A stretch of DNA of 35,040 bases from Nocardia alni (GTDB taxonomy: Bacteria > Actinomycetota > Actinomycetes > Mycobacteriales > Mycobacteriaceae), in contig NZ_JAGPOX010000105.1 in NCBI RefSeq assembly GCF_019038435.1, positions 1-35,040 on the forward strand. The letters are read 5' to 3'. Position 1 is the stretch's first letter; the number at the start of each line of letters is the position of its first letter. The notes beneath the pieces are model-generated. The model did no database searches. It saw nothing but the letters and a program-made list of their open reading frames with translations, and was not told the origin of the DNA. The translations under genes and the position numbers were made by a program. This document shows, in pieces, positions 25,402-34,226 of this stretch.

Positions 25402-28400
25402 TCATTCGTCGGTGGGCACCCCCAGCCAGCGGCCTATGCAGGCCAGGAGATCGTCGGCGTCTACTGGTTTGGTGATGTAGTCGCTGGCACCGGAGGCGAG
25501 GCTCTTGTCGCGGTCGTCGGCCATGGCCTTGGCGGTGACCATGATGATGGGGAGGCGGTCGAAGCGGGGCATCTTGCGGATGGCGGCGGTGGTGGCGTAG
25601 CCGTCCATTTCGGGCATCATCACGTCCATCAGGATGACGTCGACGTCCGGGTCGGCCTGGAGAGCCTCGATTCCCTTGCGGCCGTTGGGTGCGTGGTCCA
25701 CGGCCATACCGTTGAGTTCGAGCATTCCGGCCAGGGCCAGGACGTTGCGGGTGTCGTCGTCGACCAGCAGGACCTTGCGGCCTTGCAGGCCGGAATACTG
25801 TTTCGGGCGGCCGGGCTTGTCCAGTTCGGTGGAATGTGGATGCGTCAGTTGCAGGATGAATCGTTCGCGGACCTCGTCGGCCGTGGCGAACAGCTCGATC
25901 TGATGGTTGCGCACGGTCGCGTCGGTCGCCCGGAACCGGTCGGGCTCCGGCGTACCGACCGGATAGCCCAGGACCACAGCGCTTTTCGACGGCATCGCCG
26001 ACCGCAGACCGTCGAGGTATTCGGGTGTGCACACCTCCGGCAGGCTGATATCGACAAGAACGCACTGACACCCGGCCGCCACCGCGAGCGCCTGCTCGGA
26101 ATTACCGACGGATTCGAGGCGCACCGGCCCGGTGGTGTCGGCGAGCTGGGCGACCACCGTCGCCACCAGGCGGGTCAACTGCCGTTCGACCGGATCCTCG
26201 ATAACCAGAACCTTGCGGACGGGCGACTCCGGCTGCGTTTTGAAGGCCGCGACGATCTCGGGCTGCGGGGCCAGCGGCAGATGCAGCGTGAACGTGCTGC
26301 CCACCCCGATCTGACTCTCGGCGCTGATCTCCCCGCCCAGCAGATTCGCCACCTGCCTGCTGATCGACAAGCCCAGGCCGGTGCCGCCGTAGCGGCGGCT
26401 GGTGGTGCCGTCGGCCTGCTGGAACGCGGCGAAGATGGTCTCCAGATTCTGCTCGGCGATGCCGATCCCGGTGTCGCTCACCACGAATGCGATGCGATCG
26501 TCCTCCCGCCGGACGGCCAGGCTCACCGTGCCCGCCTCGGTGAACTTCACCGCATTGGACAGCAGGTTGCGCAGGACCTGTCGCAGCCGCTGTTCGTCGG
26601 TCTCCAACTGGGCGGGCGCGTCGGGGGCGACAACGATGTCGAACTGCAAACCCTTCTGCGTGGTCAGCGGGCGGAAGGTGGTCTGCACGTAGTCGAGCAG
26701 TTGGCGGGTCGGCACCGGTTCGGTGCGGATGTCCATCTTTCCGGCCTCGACCTTGGACAGATCCAGGATGTCGTCGATGAGCTGCTGCAGATCCTTGCCC
26801 GCCGACTGGATCACCTTGGCGAATTCGACCTGCTTATCGGTCAGGTTGCCCGAGGCGTTCTGCCCCAGCACACCGGCCAGGATGAGCAGGCTGGTCAGCG
26901 GCGTGCGCAGCTCGTGCGACATATTCGCCAGGAATTCGGACTTGTACTTCGAGGCCAGCGCGATCTGCTGCGCGCGTTCCTCGATTTCCTGCCGGGCCTG
27001 CTCGATCTCGAAATTCTTCATTTCGATATCGCGGTTCTGCCGTTCGAGCAGCGCGGCCTTTTCCTCGAGATCGGCGTTGGACTGCTGCAACTGCCCGGCC
27101 AGGCGCTGGGACTCCCCGAGCAGGGTGTCGGTGCGGGCATTGGCCATGATCGTGTTGACGTTCACGCCGATGGTCTCCATCAGCTGTTCCAGGAAGTCGC
27201 GCTGTACGACGGTGAACCGGGTGAACGAGGCCACTTCCATCACGCCGAGCACCTGATCCTCGAACACGATCGGCAGCACGATCACGCTGGCCGGACGCCC
27301 GGACCCCAGGCCCGAGGAGATCTGGATGTAGTCCGGTGGCGTCCGATCGATCACGATCGGCTTCCTCGACTGTGCGACCTGGCCGACCAGCGACTGCCCA
27401 AGATAGAAGACGGTGCCGTCCTCGTTGCGCCCGTACCCGGCGATCAGGCGCAGAGCCGGGCGGTCGTCGTCGGTTTCCATGAAGAAGAACGTGCCGTACT
27501 GGGCGCCGACCAGCGGGGTGACCTGATTCATGATCAGCTGGGCGACCGCGCTGAGATCGCGGTGACCCTGCAGACGGCCGGAGATCCGGGCGAGATTGGT
27601 GTTGAGCCAGGCCTGCTCCTCGTTGGCGCGGGTGGTCTCGCGCAGCGACTGCACCATCGCGTTGATGTTGTTCTTCAGCTCGGCCACCTCGCCCTTGGCC
27701 TCGACCGAGATCGAACGGGTCAGATCACCCGTGGCCACCGCGCCCGTTACCTCGGCGATCGCGCGAACCTGCCTGGTCAGGTTGCCCGCGAGTTCGTTCA
27801 CGTTCTCTGTCAGACGTTTCCACGTGCCGGACACGCCCTCGACCTCGGCCTGACCGCCCAGCTGGCCTTCCTTGCCGACCTCCCGCGCCACGCGGGTGAC
27901 CTCGGCGGCGAAGGAGGACAGCGTGTCGACCATGGTGTTGATGGTGGTCTTGAGCTCGAGGATCTCACCGCGGGCGTCGACGTCGATCTTCTGGGACAGA
28001 TCACCGCGCGCCACCGCGGTGGTGACCTGCGCGATGGACCGCACCTGGTTGGTGAGGTTGCCGGCCATCGAGTTCACGTTGTCGGTCAGGCCCTTCCAGG
28101 TGCCCGAGACGTTCGGCACGCGGGCCTGCCCGCCCAGCATGCCCTCGGTGCCGACCTCGCGCGCCACACGGGTGACCTCGTCGGCGAACGCGGACAGCGT
28201 GTCGACCATCGTATTGATCGTGTGCGCCAGCGCGGCGACCTCACCCTTCGCCTCGACGGTGATCTTCTGCGACAGATCCCCCTTCGCGACGGCGGTCGCG
28301 ACCTGGGCGATGGACCGCACCTGATCGGTCAGATTGTCGGCCATCACGTTGACCGACTCCGTCAGACCCTTCCAGGTACCCGACACACCCTTCACATCCG

Positions 28401-29775
28401 CCTGACCGCCCAGGCGGCCCTGGGTACCGACATCGCGGGCGACGCGGGTCACCTCGTCGGCGAACGAGGACAACGTATCGACCATCGTATTGATGGTCTC
28501 CTTGAGCTCCAGGATCTCACCGCGGGCGTCGACCCGGATCTTCTGCGACAGATCGCCCCGGGCCACGGCGGTGGTGACCTCGGCGATGGACCGCACCTGG
28601 GCGGTCAGATTGTCGGCCATCACGTTGACCGACTCCGTCAGACCCTTCCAGGTACCCGATACACCCTTCACATCGGCCTGGCCGCCCAGCCTGCCATCCG
28701 TGCCGACCTCGCGCGCCACACGCGTGACCTCGTCGGCGAACGACGACAGCGTGTCGACCATCGTATTGATCGTGTTCTTCAGCTCGAGAATCTCACCCCG
28801 GGCATCGACGGTGATCTTCTGCGACAGATCACCTTTCGCCACCGCTGTGGCGACCTCGGCGATCGAGCGAACCTGGTCGGTCAGGTTTCCGGCCATGAAA
28901 TTCACCGACTCGGTCAGGCCCTTCCATGTGCCCGAGACGCCGACCACCTGGGCTTGGCCGCCCAGCCGGCCCTCGGTGCCGACCTCGCGCGCCACACGCG
29001 TGACCTCGTCGGCGAACGACGACAGCGTGTCGACCATCGTATTGATGGTGCTCTTCAGTTCGAGGATCTCACCCCGGGCATCGACGGTGATCTTCTGCGA
29101 CAGATCACCTTTCGCCACCGCTGTCGTGACCTCGGCGATCGAACGGACCTGCGCGGTCAGGTTTCCGGCCATGATGTTCACCGATTCGGTGAGGTCGCGC
29201 CACGTGCCCGACACCCCCGGAACCGCCGCCTGACCGCCCAGACGGCCCTCACTGCCGACCTCGCGCGCCACGCGCGTCACCTCGTCGGCGAACGAGGACA
29301 GCTGGTCGACCATCGTGTTGATGGTGTTCTTCAGCTCCAGCAGCTCACCCTTGACGTCGACGGTGATCTTCTGGGACAGGTCGCCTTTCGCCACGGCGGT
29401 GGCGACACCGGCGATATCGCGCACCTGCCAGGTGAGGTTGTCGGCCATGGCGTTGACCGAGTCGGTCAGATCCTTCCAGCTGCCCGAGACCCCGGGCACG
29501 GCCGCCTGACCGCCCAGCTTGCCCTCGGTGCCGACCTCCCGGGCGACGCGGGTGACCTCGGTGGTGAACAGCGCCAACTGGTCGACCATGCCGTTGAACA
29601 CCACGGAGATCTCGTCGAGGACCGGATCGCCGACCTCACGCAGGTACCGGCGGAAGTCGCCGTCACGCACTGCCTTCAGCCCCTCCAGCAGCGGTTGCAG
29701 GCGCTCGTCGCTGTTACTGACGCGATCTACTGTCGCGGTGCCACTGGCCATTGGAATACCCGCTTTCTCGCGCAT
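25402..29775 (-). CDS. Cytosolic hybrid histidine kinase with HAMP array
   Basis: This 1457-residue kinase has no membrane helix. After a half HAMP unit (about 27-69) come seven near-identical 92-residue HAMP units (70-713), as in group III (Nik1/Os-1-type) osmosensing kinases. A GAF domain (about 735-880) and a coiled coil precede the HisKA domain with His954 (MSHELRTPL), the ATPase domain (N-box NAVKF at 1074, DTGIGI, GGTGLGLS), a diverged receiver-like domain (about 1186-1310, with D1242) and an intact receiver (1332-1457, phospho-Asp1384). It resembles the osmotic-stress kinase OsaA of Streptomyces; the match is by domain plan. The ATG at 29775 or 29751 could be used. It is 24 bp downstream of the stand-alone receiver gene, its likely partner. 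Confidence 0.93.
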   Translation of the reverse strand: MREKAGIPMASGTATVDRVSNSDERLQPLLEGLKAVRDGDFRRYLREVGDPVLDEISVVFNGMVDQLALFTTEVTRVAREVGTEGKLGGQAAVPGVSGSWKDLTDSVNAMADNLTWQVRDIAGVATAVAKGDLSQKITVDVKGELLELKNTINTMVDQLSSFADEVTRVAREVGSEGRLGGQAAVPGVSGTWRDLTESVNIMAGNLTAQVRSIAEVTTAVAKGDLSQKITVDARGEILELKSTINTMVDTLSSFADEVTRVAREVGTEGRLGGQAQVVGVSGTWKGLTESVNFMAGNLTDQVRSIAEVATAVAKGDLSQKITVDARGEILELKNTINTMVDTLSSFADEVTRVAREVGTDGRLGGQADVKGVSGTWKGLTESVNVMADNLTAQVRSIAEVTTAVARGDLSQKIRVDARGEILELKETINTMVDTLSSFADEVTRVARDVGTQGRLGGQADVKGVSGTWKGLTESVNVMADNLTDQVRSIAQVATAVAKGDLSQKITVEAKGEVAALAHTINTMVDTLSAFADEVTRVAREVGTEGMLGGQARVPNVSGTWKGLTDNVNSMAGNLTNQVRSIAQVTTAVARGDLSQKIDVDARGEILELKTTINTMVDTLSSFAAEVTRVAREVGKEGQLGGQAEVEGVSGTWKRLTENVNELAGNLTRQVRAIAEVTGAVATGDLTRSISVEAKGEVAELKNNINAMVQSLRETTRANEEQAWLNTNLARISGRLQGHRDLSAVAQLIMNQVTPLVGAQYGTFFFMETDDDRPALRLIAGYGRNEDGTVFYLGQSLVGQVAQSRKPIVIDRTPPDYIQISSGLGSGRPASVIVLPIVFEDQVLGVMEVASFTRFTVVQRDFLEQLMETIGVNVNTIMANARTDTLLGESQRLAGQLQQSNADLEEKAALLERQNRDIEMKNFEIEQARQEIEERAQQIALASKYKSEFLANMSHELRTPLTSLLILAGVLGQNASGNLTDKQVEFAKVIQSAGKDLQQLIDDILDLSKVEAGKMDIRTEPVPTRQLLDYVQTTFRPLTTQKGLQFDIVVAPDAPAQLETDEQRLRQVLRNLLSNAVKFTEAGTVSLAVRREDDRIAFVVSDTGIGIAEQNLETIFAAFQQADGTTSRRYGGTGLGLSISRQVANLLGGEISAESQIGVGSTFTLHLPLAPQPEIVAAFKTQPESPVRKVLVIEDPVERQLTRLVATVVAQLADTTGPVRLESVGNSEQALAVAAGCQCVLVDISLPEVCTPEYLDGLRSAMPSKSAVVLGYPVGTPEPDRFRATDATVRNHQIELFATADEVRERFILQLTHPHSTELDKPGRPKQYSGLQGRKVLLVDDDTRNVLALAGMLELNGMAVDHAPNGRKGIEALQADPDVDVILMDVMMPEMDGYATTAAIRKMPRFDRLPIIMVTAKAMADDRDKSLASGASDYITKPVDADDLLACIGRWLGVPTDE
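27637..29568 (-). repeat. Seven tandem 276-bp HAMP-coding units
   Basis: Each unit encodes 92 residues running from FADEVTRVAREVGTEG through LGGQA, GTWKGLTESVN, MAGNLT, RSIAEVTTAVAKGDLSQKI and ARGEILELKNTINTMVD. Units 2-6 differ at few positions; the first and last are most diverged. Confidence 0.92.
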
Positions 29776-29799
29776 ACCGTCTGCGGCCGGTCGGTATCG

Positions 29800-30213
29800 T
29801 CACATGGTCGGATCGAAATAGTCCTCGCCCGCTGCGACCTGCCGAATAATGTCGACCAGGTCGTCGAACAGGCCCGTCTTGAGGACCAGCCCAGCGCCAC
29901 CTGCCTCGATCACCTGATCGCGCATGGACCGATCCGCATCCCCGGTGAAGACCAGGATTCTGACCTTCGGGGACACCTGGAGCAATCGTTCGATGGCATC
30001 GATGCCGTTACCGTCGGGCAGCCGACGGTCCAGCAGGATGAGATCGGGCCTCACACGCTCGGCAGCGCCGAGCGTCTCGGCGATGGATCCACTCGTCGCG
30101 ACGACCTCGATGTCATCGACCAATTCGAATGCAGAAGTCAGGGCCACCACCACCATCGGGTGGTCCTCTGCCAGTAAGAGCCTGGTGCGGCCGTCCGCGA
30201 TGTCAGCCGACAT
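29800..30213 (-). CDS. Stand-alone response-regulator receiver
   Basis: This 137-residue protein is a single receiver domain with the acidic pair in LLLAEDHP (16-17), phospho-acceptor Asp62 (ILLDRRLPDGNG), Thr/Ser in VLVFTGD and Lys in LVLKTG. There is no DNA-binding output domain, so it must act by protein contact or by passing phosphate on. It lies directly before the HAMP-array kinase, as OsaB-type regulators lie next to OsaA. The ATG at 30213 is preceded by TAGACT 7 nt away, so the message is likely leaderless. Confidence 0.92.
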   Translation of the reverse strand: MSADIADGRTRLLLAEDHPMVVVALTSAFELVDDIEVVATSGSIAETLGAAERVRPDLILLDRRLPDGNGIDAIERLLQVSPKVRILVFTGDADRSMRDQVIEAGGAGLVLKTGLFDDLVDIIRQVAAGEDYFDPTM

Positions 30214-30220
30214 GAGCGCC

Positions 30221-30226
30221 AGTCTA
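30221..30226 (-). promoter_or_regulatory. Candidate -10 for the leaderless receiver gene
   Basis: On the minus strand TAGACT stands 7 nt before the ATG at 30213, with no ribosome site. It probably drives the receiver-kinase operon. Confidence 0.5.
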
Positions 30227-30360
30227 TTCCGCTGCCACGCGATTGCCCGAACCTTCGATCAATCAACGAGCAAGCCGACTACACATGCTTCCACACTCCG
30301 TTCGGCAGTACCGACCGGTCGGCAATATTCGGGCGACACCGCCGACCGGTCGCTAGCGCC

Positions 30361-30735
30361 TCATCGCGGTGCGGGAGTGAAAACGACGAATCGGTTGCCA
30401 TCGGCGTCGAGTAGATGGGCGGAGACCAAACCGTTCGGTGTGGTGGCCGCAGGGCGCAGGATCTTGCCGCCCAGCTCCAGCGCGCGGGTGCACGTCTGCG
30501 CCACATCGGCGACCTGGACGCAGAACGACGCGTAGCCGACATCGTCGCCGTCGAGCCGGGCGACGCCGCCGCTGGGGATCTGCTGCTGCGAATAGGTGGC
30601 CAGGTCGTATCCCTCGCCGCTGCCCGGATCTGCCCGGAACGTCCAGCCGAACAGGGTGCCGTAGAAGCGCTGGGCCGCAGCGGGATCCGAGCTGCCCACC
30701 TGGAACCAGGCAACCGTGTCGTGTGCGGGAATCAT
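30361..30735 (-). CDS. VOC (glyoxalase/bleomycin-resistance-like) protein
   Basis: This 124-residue protein has the paired beta-alpha-beta-beta-beta plan of the vicinal-oxygen-chelate superfamily (VAWFQVGSSDPAAAQRFYGTLFGW first, GYASFCVQVADVAQTCTRALELGGKIL second, ending in LLDADGNRFVVFTP). Its substrate is unknown. The ATG at 30735 has GAGGAG 6 nt upstream; the frame extends further upstream, but that part is poorly protein-like. It lies 111 bp downstream of the WYL regulator gene, in the same direction, which may control it. Confidence 0.87.
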   Translation of the reverse strand: MIPAHDTVAWFQVGSSDPAAAQRFYGTLFGWTFRADPGSGEGYDLATYSQQQIPSGGVARLDGDDVGYASFCVQVADVAQTCTRALELGGKILRPAATTPNGLVSAHLLDADGNRFVVFTPAPR

Positions 30736-30846
30736 GCTGAACTCCTCGAGTGTCCGCGTGGTCCGGATGACCTCGCCCCATGAGTTTCGGCCGCCCTCGC
30801 GACAACCCTGTGTCGGTGTTTCCACCGGACTTTCAGGAGATTCCAC

Positions 30847-31548
30847 TCACAGACGGACCGGCTGGATCAGCCGCTCGGGCGGCAGATCCGCGATCTCCCC
30901 CAGGGTCCGGGACACGACGACAGGTTCGGCCAGTTCGGCGGCGGCGATCCGGTCCAGCCGGAATACCCGGTTACCCTCGCGTAGCCGGCACCAGCCGACC
31001 AGGTACCACCCCTCGATACCGCACATGAGCAGCAGCGGCTCCACCCTGCGATCCGTCACGATGCCGAACCGGTCGATATAGGACATCTCGATGACCCGTC
31101 CACGCACCACGGCCTGCTGAATCAGTGCCGCGTGCTCGGCCGGCGGCAGTTGATCGGCCGGTTCCACGAGCCGCACCCGCTCGGCCAGATCCCGCGCCGC
31201 GCCGGCCGATTCGTCCGACATGGCCGACATGATCTTGCCCAGCGCACCCGCACCGGCGGCGTCGAACGGCGTTCCGCGCATGCGCCGCAGCGCTATTCCG
31301 ACCGCCACCGCCTCGGCGGGGGTGAAGTTCAACGGCGGCAGCGTCATTCGCCGATCGATCGCGTATCCGCCGGTACGCCCGGCATCGGCGTGGATCGGCA
31401 CGCCGGACTGTTGCAACGCCGCGATATCCCGTTCGATGGTCCGCACGCTGACCTCGTGCCGCGCCGCCAGCTCGCGGGCGGTCCGGCGGCGCGGCGCCAC
31501 CGCCCGCAGGTCCTCGACGAGCGCATACAGCCGATCCGTTCGATTCAT
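30847..31548 (-). CDS. WYL-domain (YafY/DeoR-type) transcriptional regulator
   Basis: This 233-residue protein has a DeoR-like winged helix-turn-helix at 1-60 (RTDRLYALVEDLRA, ARELAARHEVSVRTIERDIAALQQ) followed by a WYL domain (about 130-233, with IQQAVVRGRVIEMSYID and GWYLVGWCRLREGNRVFRLDRI). WYL domains sense a nucleic-acid or small ligand and tune DNA binding. ATG 31548 was chosen for the AAGGGG 6-7 nt upstream; a GTG at 31554 is an alternative. It is the first gene of a minus-strand pair with the VOC protein. Confidence 0.9.
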   Translation of the reverse strand: MNRTDRLYALVEDLRAVAPRRRTARELAARHEVSVRTIERDIAALQQSGVPIHADAGRTGGYAIDRRMTLPPLNFTPAEAVAVGIALRRMRGTPFDAAGAGALGKIMSAMSDESAGAARDLAERVRLVEPADQLPPAEHAALIQQAVVRGRVIEMSYIDRFGIVTDRRVEPLLLMCGIEGWYLVGWCRLREGNRVFRLDRIAAAELAEPVVVSRTLGEIADLPPERLIQPVRL

Positions 31549-31703
31549 GGCCACCCCTTCTCACCCGCTTCCGCGCCGGACGGCTGGCAGCGTAACGACC
31601 CGCACCGACAGATCCGGCACACGAACCCGCGGACCCGCGTGCGGACCTCCCGCCGTCCCGGATCAGCCGACGGGCATGCGCAGCCCCGCCGCAACGGCAC
31701 AGT

Positions 31704-31709
31704 TATGCT
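31704..31709 (+). promoter_or_regulatory. Candidate -10 of a leaderless gene
   Basis: TATGCT lies 6 nt before the ATG at 31716, with no ribosome site, so the transcript is likely leaderless. Confidence 0.5.
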
Positions 31710-31715
31710 CGAAAT

Positions 31716-32564
31716 ATGTGTTCTCCCAGCGCCACGCTGACCCTGTGGGCCGGTGCCTGGCTGACCGGTCGCAGCGCCCCCGACGACGTGCTGGACGCGC
31801 TGCGCGCGTGGGCGCCGCGTCAGCTCGTCGCGGCGGGTGACCCGGTCACCGGGGGGCACACCGGACTGCCCTGGCCGGGCGGCGAATCGCTGGACTCCGG
31901 GGGCGCGGGAATCATGCTGCTGCTCAAACTGATTCGCGAGACCAGCGCCGCGGGCCGAAACGGACCGGACCGCGCCGACGCGCGCACCGCCGATGCCTCC
32001 CGGCTGCGGCTGGTGCTGCCGGTGCCCGGTGATGTGCGCGGATTGCCGGCCGGTACCGAATTCTCGGCGACCGCGATGGAGGCGGAGGAGGGCATCCTGG
32101 TGGGCACGCCCGGCGTCGACGGTGTGGGCCTGGTACCGCAATGGGTGACCCAGGACACATTGCAGTGGACCGTGTACCACATCCCGATACCGTCCGTCTC
32201 CGACGCGGATATGCCACTGGGCGAGGCCGAGTACGCGATGCGTCAGGCGGTGCGCGACGCGGCGGACGCGCTGATGCGCCTGCACACCACCGGAGTGAAC
32301 TCCGGCAACGGCGACCCGCGCGAGCAGATCGAGGACGAACTCGCCGAATACTCCCGCCACGAATATCCGGACTCGATACCCCTGCGCGCCCGGCGCATCC
32401 TGGACACGGCGGACCACGTGGCGGCGATCCTCACGGTGGCGCAACACGAACCTGCCTCCTCGCCCACCTCGGCCAGCGCCATGGCCGAGCACGAGACGCT
32501 GCTGCGTCCGCTCTGGGACGCCATCAGGGCCGCGCGCCTCGCCGCGGTGCACGCCATCGGCTGA
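31716..32564 (+). CDS. Conserved hypothetical protein
   Basis: This is a 282-residue soluble protein with no signal peptide. It starts with a helical segment containing LTLWAGAWLTGRSAPDDVLDALRAWA, has a core with LRLVLPVPGDVRGLPAG and VSDADMPLGEAEYAMRQAVRDAADAL, and ends in a helical region with LLRPLWDAIRAARLAAVHAIG. This layout fits uncharacterised proteins conserved in mycolata, but I cannot assign a role. The ATG at 31716 follows a -10-like TATGCT by 6 nt. It is divergent from the WYL regulator and convergent with the FMN-binding protein gene. Confidence 0.8.
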   Translation: MCSPSATLTLWAGAWLTGRSAPDDVLDALRAWAPRQLVAAGDPVTGGHTGLPWPGGESLDSGGAGIMLLLKLIRETSAAGRNGPDRADARTADASRLRLVLPVPGDVRGLPAGTEFSATAMEAEEGILVGTPGVDGVGLVPQWVTQDTLQWTVYHIPIPSVSDADMPLGEAEYAMRQAVRDAADALMRLHTTGVNSGNGDPREQIEDELAEYSRHEYPDSIPLRARRILDTADHVAAILTVAQHEPASSPTSASAMAEHETLLRPLWDAIRAARLAAVHAIG

Positions 32565-32586
32565 GCACGCTAACAATCCCCGCGGA

Positions 32587-32601
32587 GCCGTGGTGCACGG
32601 C
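32587..32601. terminator. Hairpin between convergent genes
   Basis: GCCGTG and CACGGC form a perfect 6-bp stem around a 3-nt loop in the 138-bp gap between two converging genes. No T-tract follows, so it is a weak candidate. Confidence 0.25.
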
Positions 32602-32702
32602 GCATGCCGTAAACGCATCCGGCCGATTCGCCGCGACGGAAATAACTGCGGCAGTGCCGACACCGGCGACCCACGGCACGAGGCACGCATCGAACGACGC
32701 GC

Positions 32703-33194
32703 TCAGTGCTTCATGACAACCCGCTCGGGATCGCCCGGCTTCCAGATGGCGATCTCCAGATGATCGCCGGTCACCTCCACGGACGACGCGCCGGTGATCT
32801 CGGCTGCGAAAAAGGGATCGAAGTGCTCCCCGCGCAGATCGAATCCCGTGTCCTCGTACAGTGATTCGGCCCAGCGCCGTTGCAGCTCGGCATCGTGAAC
32901 GTCGCGCACGACGCCGAACAGTTTGGCGTCACCCTCGCTCACCTGCGCGTCTGCCGTGGCGGTGTGCAGGCAGAATCGTGGATCACGTTGCAGATCCAGG
33001 AATTTCGTCGTCCCCTGCATACCCACCAGCCACAACTCACCCTCGAACACGCGCGGTTCGAGGGGGCTGATCCGCGGGTAGCCGTCCGATCGGGTGGTCG
33101 CGAGCATGCACAAACTGTTCGCCGCGGCGTGACGGCGCAGGAAGATGGCCGAGATGCGCGGGGCCGCCTCGGCGAATTCGGTCCAGGTGGTCAT
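32703..33194 (-). CDS. Pyridoxamine-5'-phosphate-oxidase-like FMN-binding protein
   Basis: This 163-residue split-barrel protein has the FMN-binding pattern of PNPOx-like families (LCMLATTRSDGYPRISPLEPRVFEGELWLV near the N-terminus, TKFLDLQRDPRFCLHT next, and a C-terminal strand IAIWKPGD). It could be an FMN- or F420-dependent oxidoreductase or a flavin-binding stress protein. The ATG at 33194 has TACGGT 6 nt upstream, suggesting a leaderless transcript. Confidence 0.87.
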   Translation of the reverse strand: MTTWTEFAEAAPRISAIFLRRHAAANSLCMLATTRSDGYPRISPLEPRVFEGELWLVGMQGTTKFLDLQRDPRFCLHTATADAQVSEGDAKLFGVVRDVHDAELQRRWAESLYEDTGFDLRGEHFDPFFAAEITGASSVEVTGDHLEIAIWKPGDPERVVMKH

Positions 33195-33200
33195 GCCGGA

Positions 33201-33206
33201 ACCGTA
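33201..33206 (-). promoter_or_regulatory. Candidate -10 of a leaderless gene
   Basis: On the minus strand TACGGT lies 6 nt before the ATG at 33194. It fits TAnnnT but is one of the weaker examples in the window. Confidence 0.35.
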
Positions 33207-33435
33207 CGCCCGGCCACCGACAGATTTCGCCGCTGCCGGGCGTGTCCGCGCGCACAGCCCGCTCGCGGTCGGTCGATCCGCCCGTTGAGCAGTACTCGCG
33301 GGAGTCGAATCACTGTCGAATACGCGGAGCCGACACGCTTCAACGGGTGCGGACTCCAGCGCGCGGGAGCGAGCGACGAGGCGGTCTGATTGAATGACCG
33401 AGTTCGTGTCTCATGGGCGATTCGAGGTGGAAGCT

Positions 33436-34209
33436 GTGCGACCTGTCGGTAGAGCCGTGCGTGGCGTCGCGAATCTCGCGGCGGTCCTGGCGCTCACGAC
33501 ACTCGGGCTCGGAGCGGGCGCCACGGCTCCCGCCTCGGCGGTTGTCGGCGGACACGATATCTCGGCGTCGATCTATCCGTGGCTCGCAGCGATCGGTTCG
33601 CCCGCCTTTCCTGTGCGGCCCAGCGGGCAGTTCTGCGGGGGTGTGCTCATCGCCCCCGACAGGGTGCTCACCGCCGCGCACTGCGCGGCCTTCGCCGGGC
33701 CGGTCCCGGCCGCGCTGGCGGTCACCTTCGGCCGCACCGACCTGACACACACCGACGGACTCACCGTGGGCGTCAAGCAGATCCGCATCGACCCGCTGTT
33801 CCGCCTCGGCGTCTTCGACAGCGACGTGAGCCTGCACCACGATGTCGCGGTCTTGGTCCTGGACACCCCCGTCCGGCTGCCCACCGTCGAAATCGGCGCG
33901 CCGCACGGCGATTCGGGCACGGTGGTCGGCTGGGGCGCGACCTCCGAGGCCGACGATTCGAACGCCCGCCTGCGTCAGGCGCAGGTCCCGCTGGTTCCCG
34001 ACGCCACCTGCGCCGCCGCCTACGGTGCTCAATTCGATCCGTCCGAGGCGTTCTGCGCGGGCTCACCCACCGCTGATACCGGTGATTTCGACAGCGGCGG
34101 ACCGCTTCTGGTGCACGGCAAGGTCGTCGGAATCACCTCGTGGGCCAAGGGCGCGGCGGAACCCGGGTTCCCGGGCGTGTACGCACGCATCCCGGCGCTG
34201 AACTTCTGA
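33436..34209 (+). CDS. Secreted trypsin-like serine protease, atypical active-site loop
   Basis: This 257-residue S1-family protease has a signal peptide ending ASA just before VVGG, the usual mature N-terminus. His82 (LTAAHC), Asp136 (HHDVAVL) and Ser220 (DSGGPLL) make up the triad. The usual GDSGGP reads FDSGGP, with Phe218 at the position of Gly193 whose backbone helps form the oxyanion hole, and the Cys191 that normally precedes it is absent. GTG 33436 was chosen because GAGGTGG lies 5-6 nt upstream and it gives a clean signal peptide; the longer ATG at 33394 would add 14 residues. It is exported by Sec. Activity may be reduced or altered. Confidence 0.88.
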   Translation: MRPVGRAVRGVANLAAVLALTTLGLGAGATAPASAVVGGHDISASIYPWLAAIGSPAFPVRPSGQFCGGVLIAPDRVLTAAHCAAFAGPVPAALAVTFGRTDLTHTDGLTVGVKQIRIDPLFRLGVFDSDVSLHHDVAVLVLDTPVRLPTVEIGAPHGDSGTVVGWGATSEADDSNARLRQAQVPLVPDATCAAAYGAQFDPSEAFCAGSPTADTGDFDSGGPLLVHGKVVGITSWAKGAAEPGFPGVYARIPALNF

Positions 34210-34226
34210 GATCAGGTCCCCTGAGA

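Noticed and set aside
25693..30177. A 1494-codon open frame antisense to the hybrid kinase and receiver genes
   Set aside because: Its internal repeats merely mirror the HAMP units on the other strand. It is a reverse-frame shadow.
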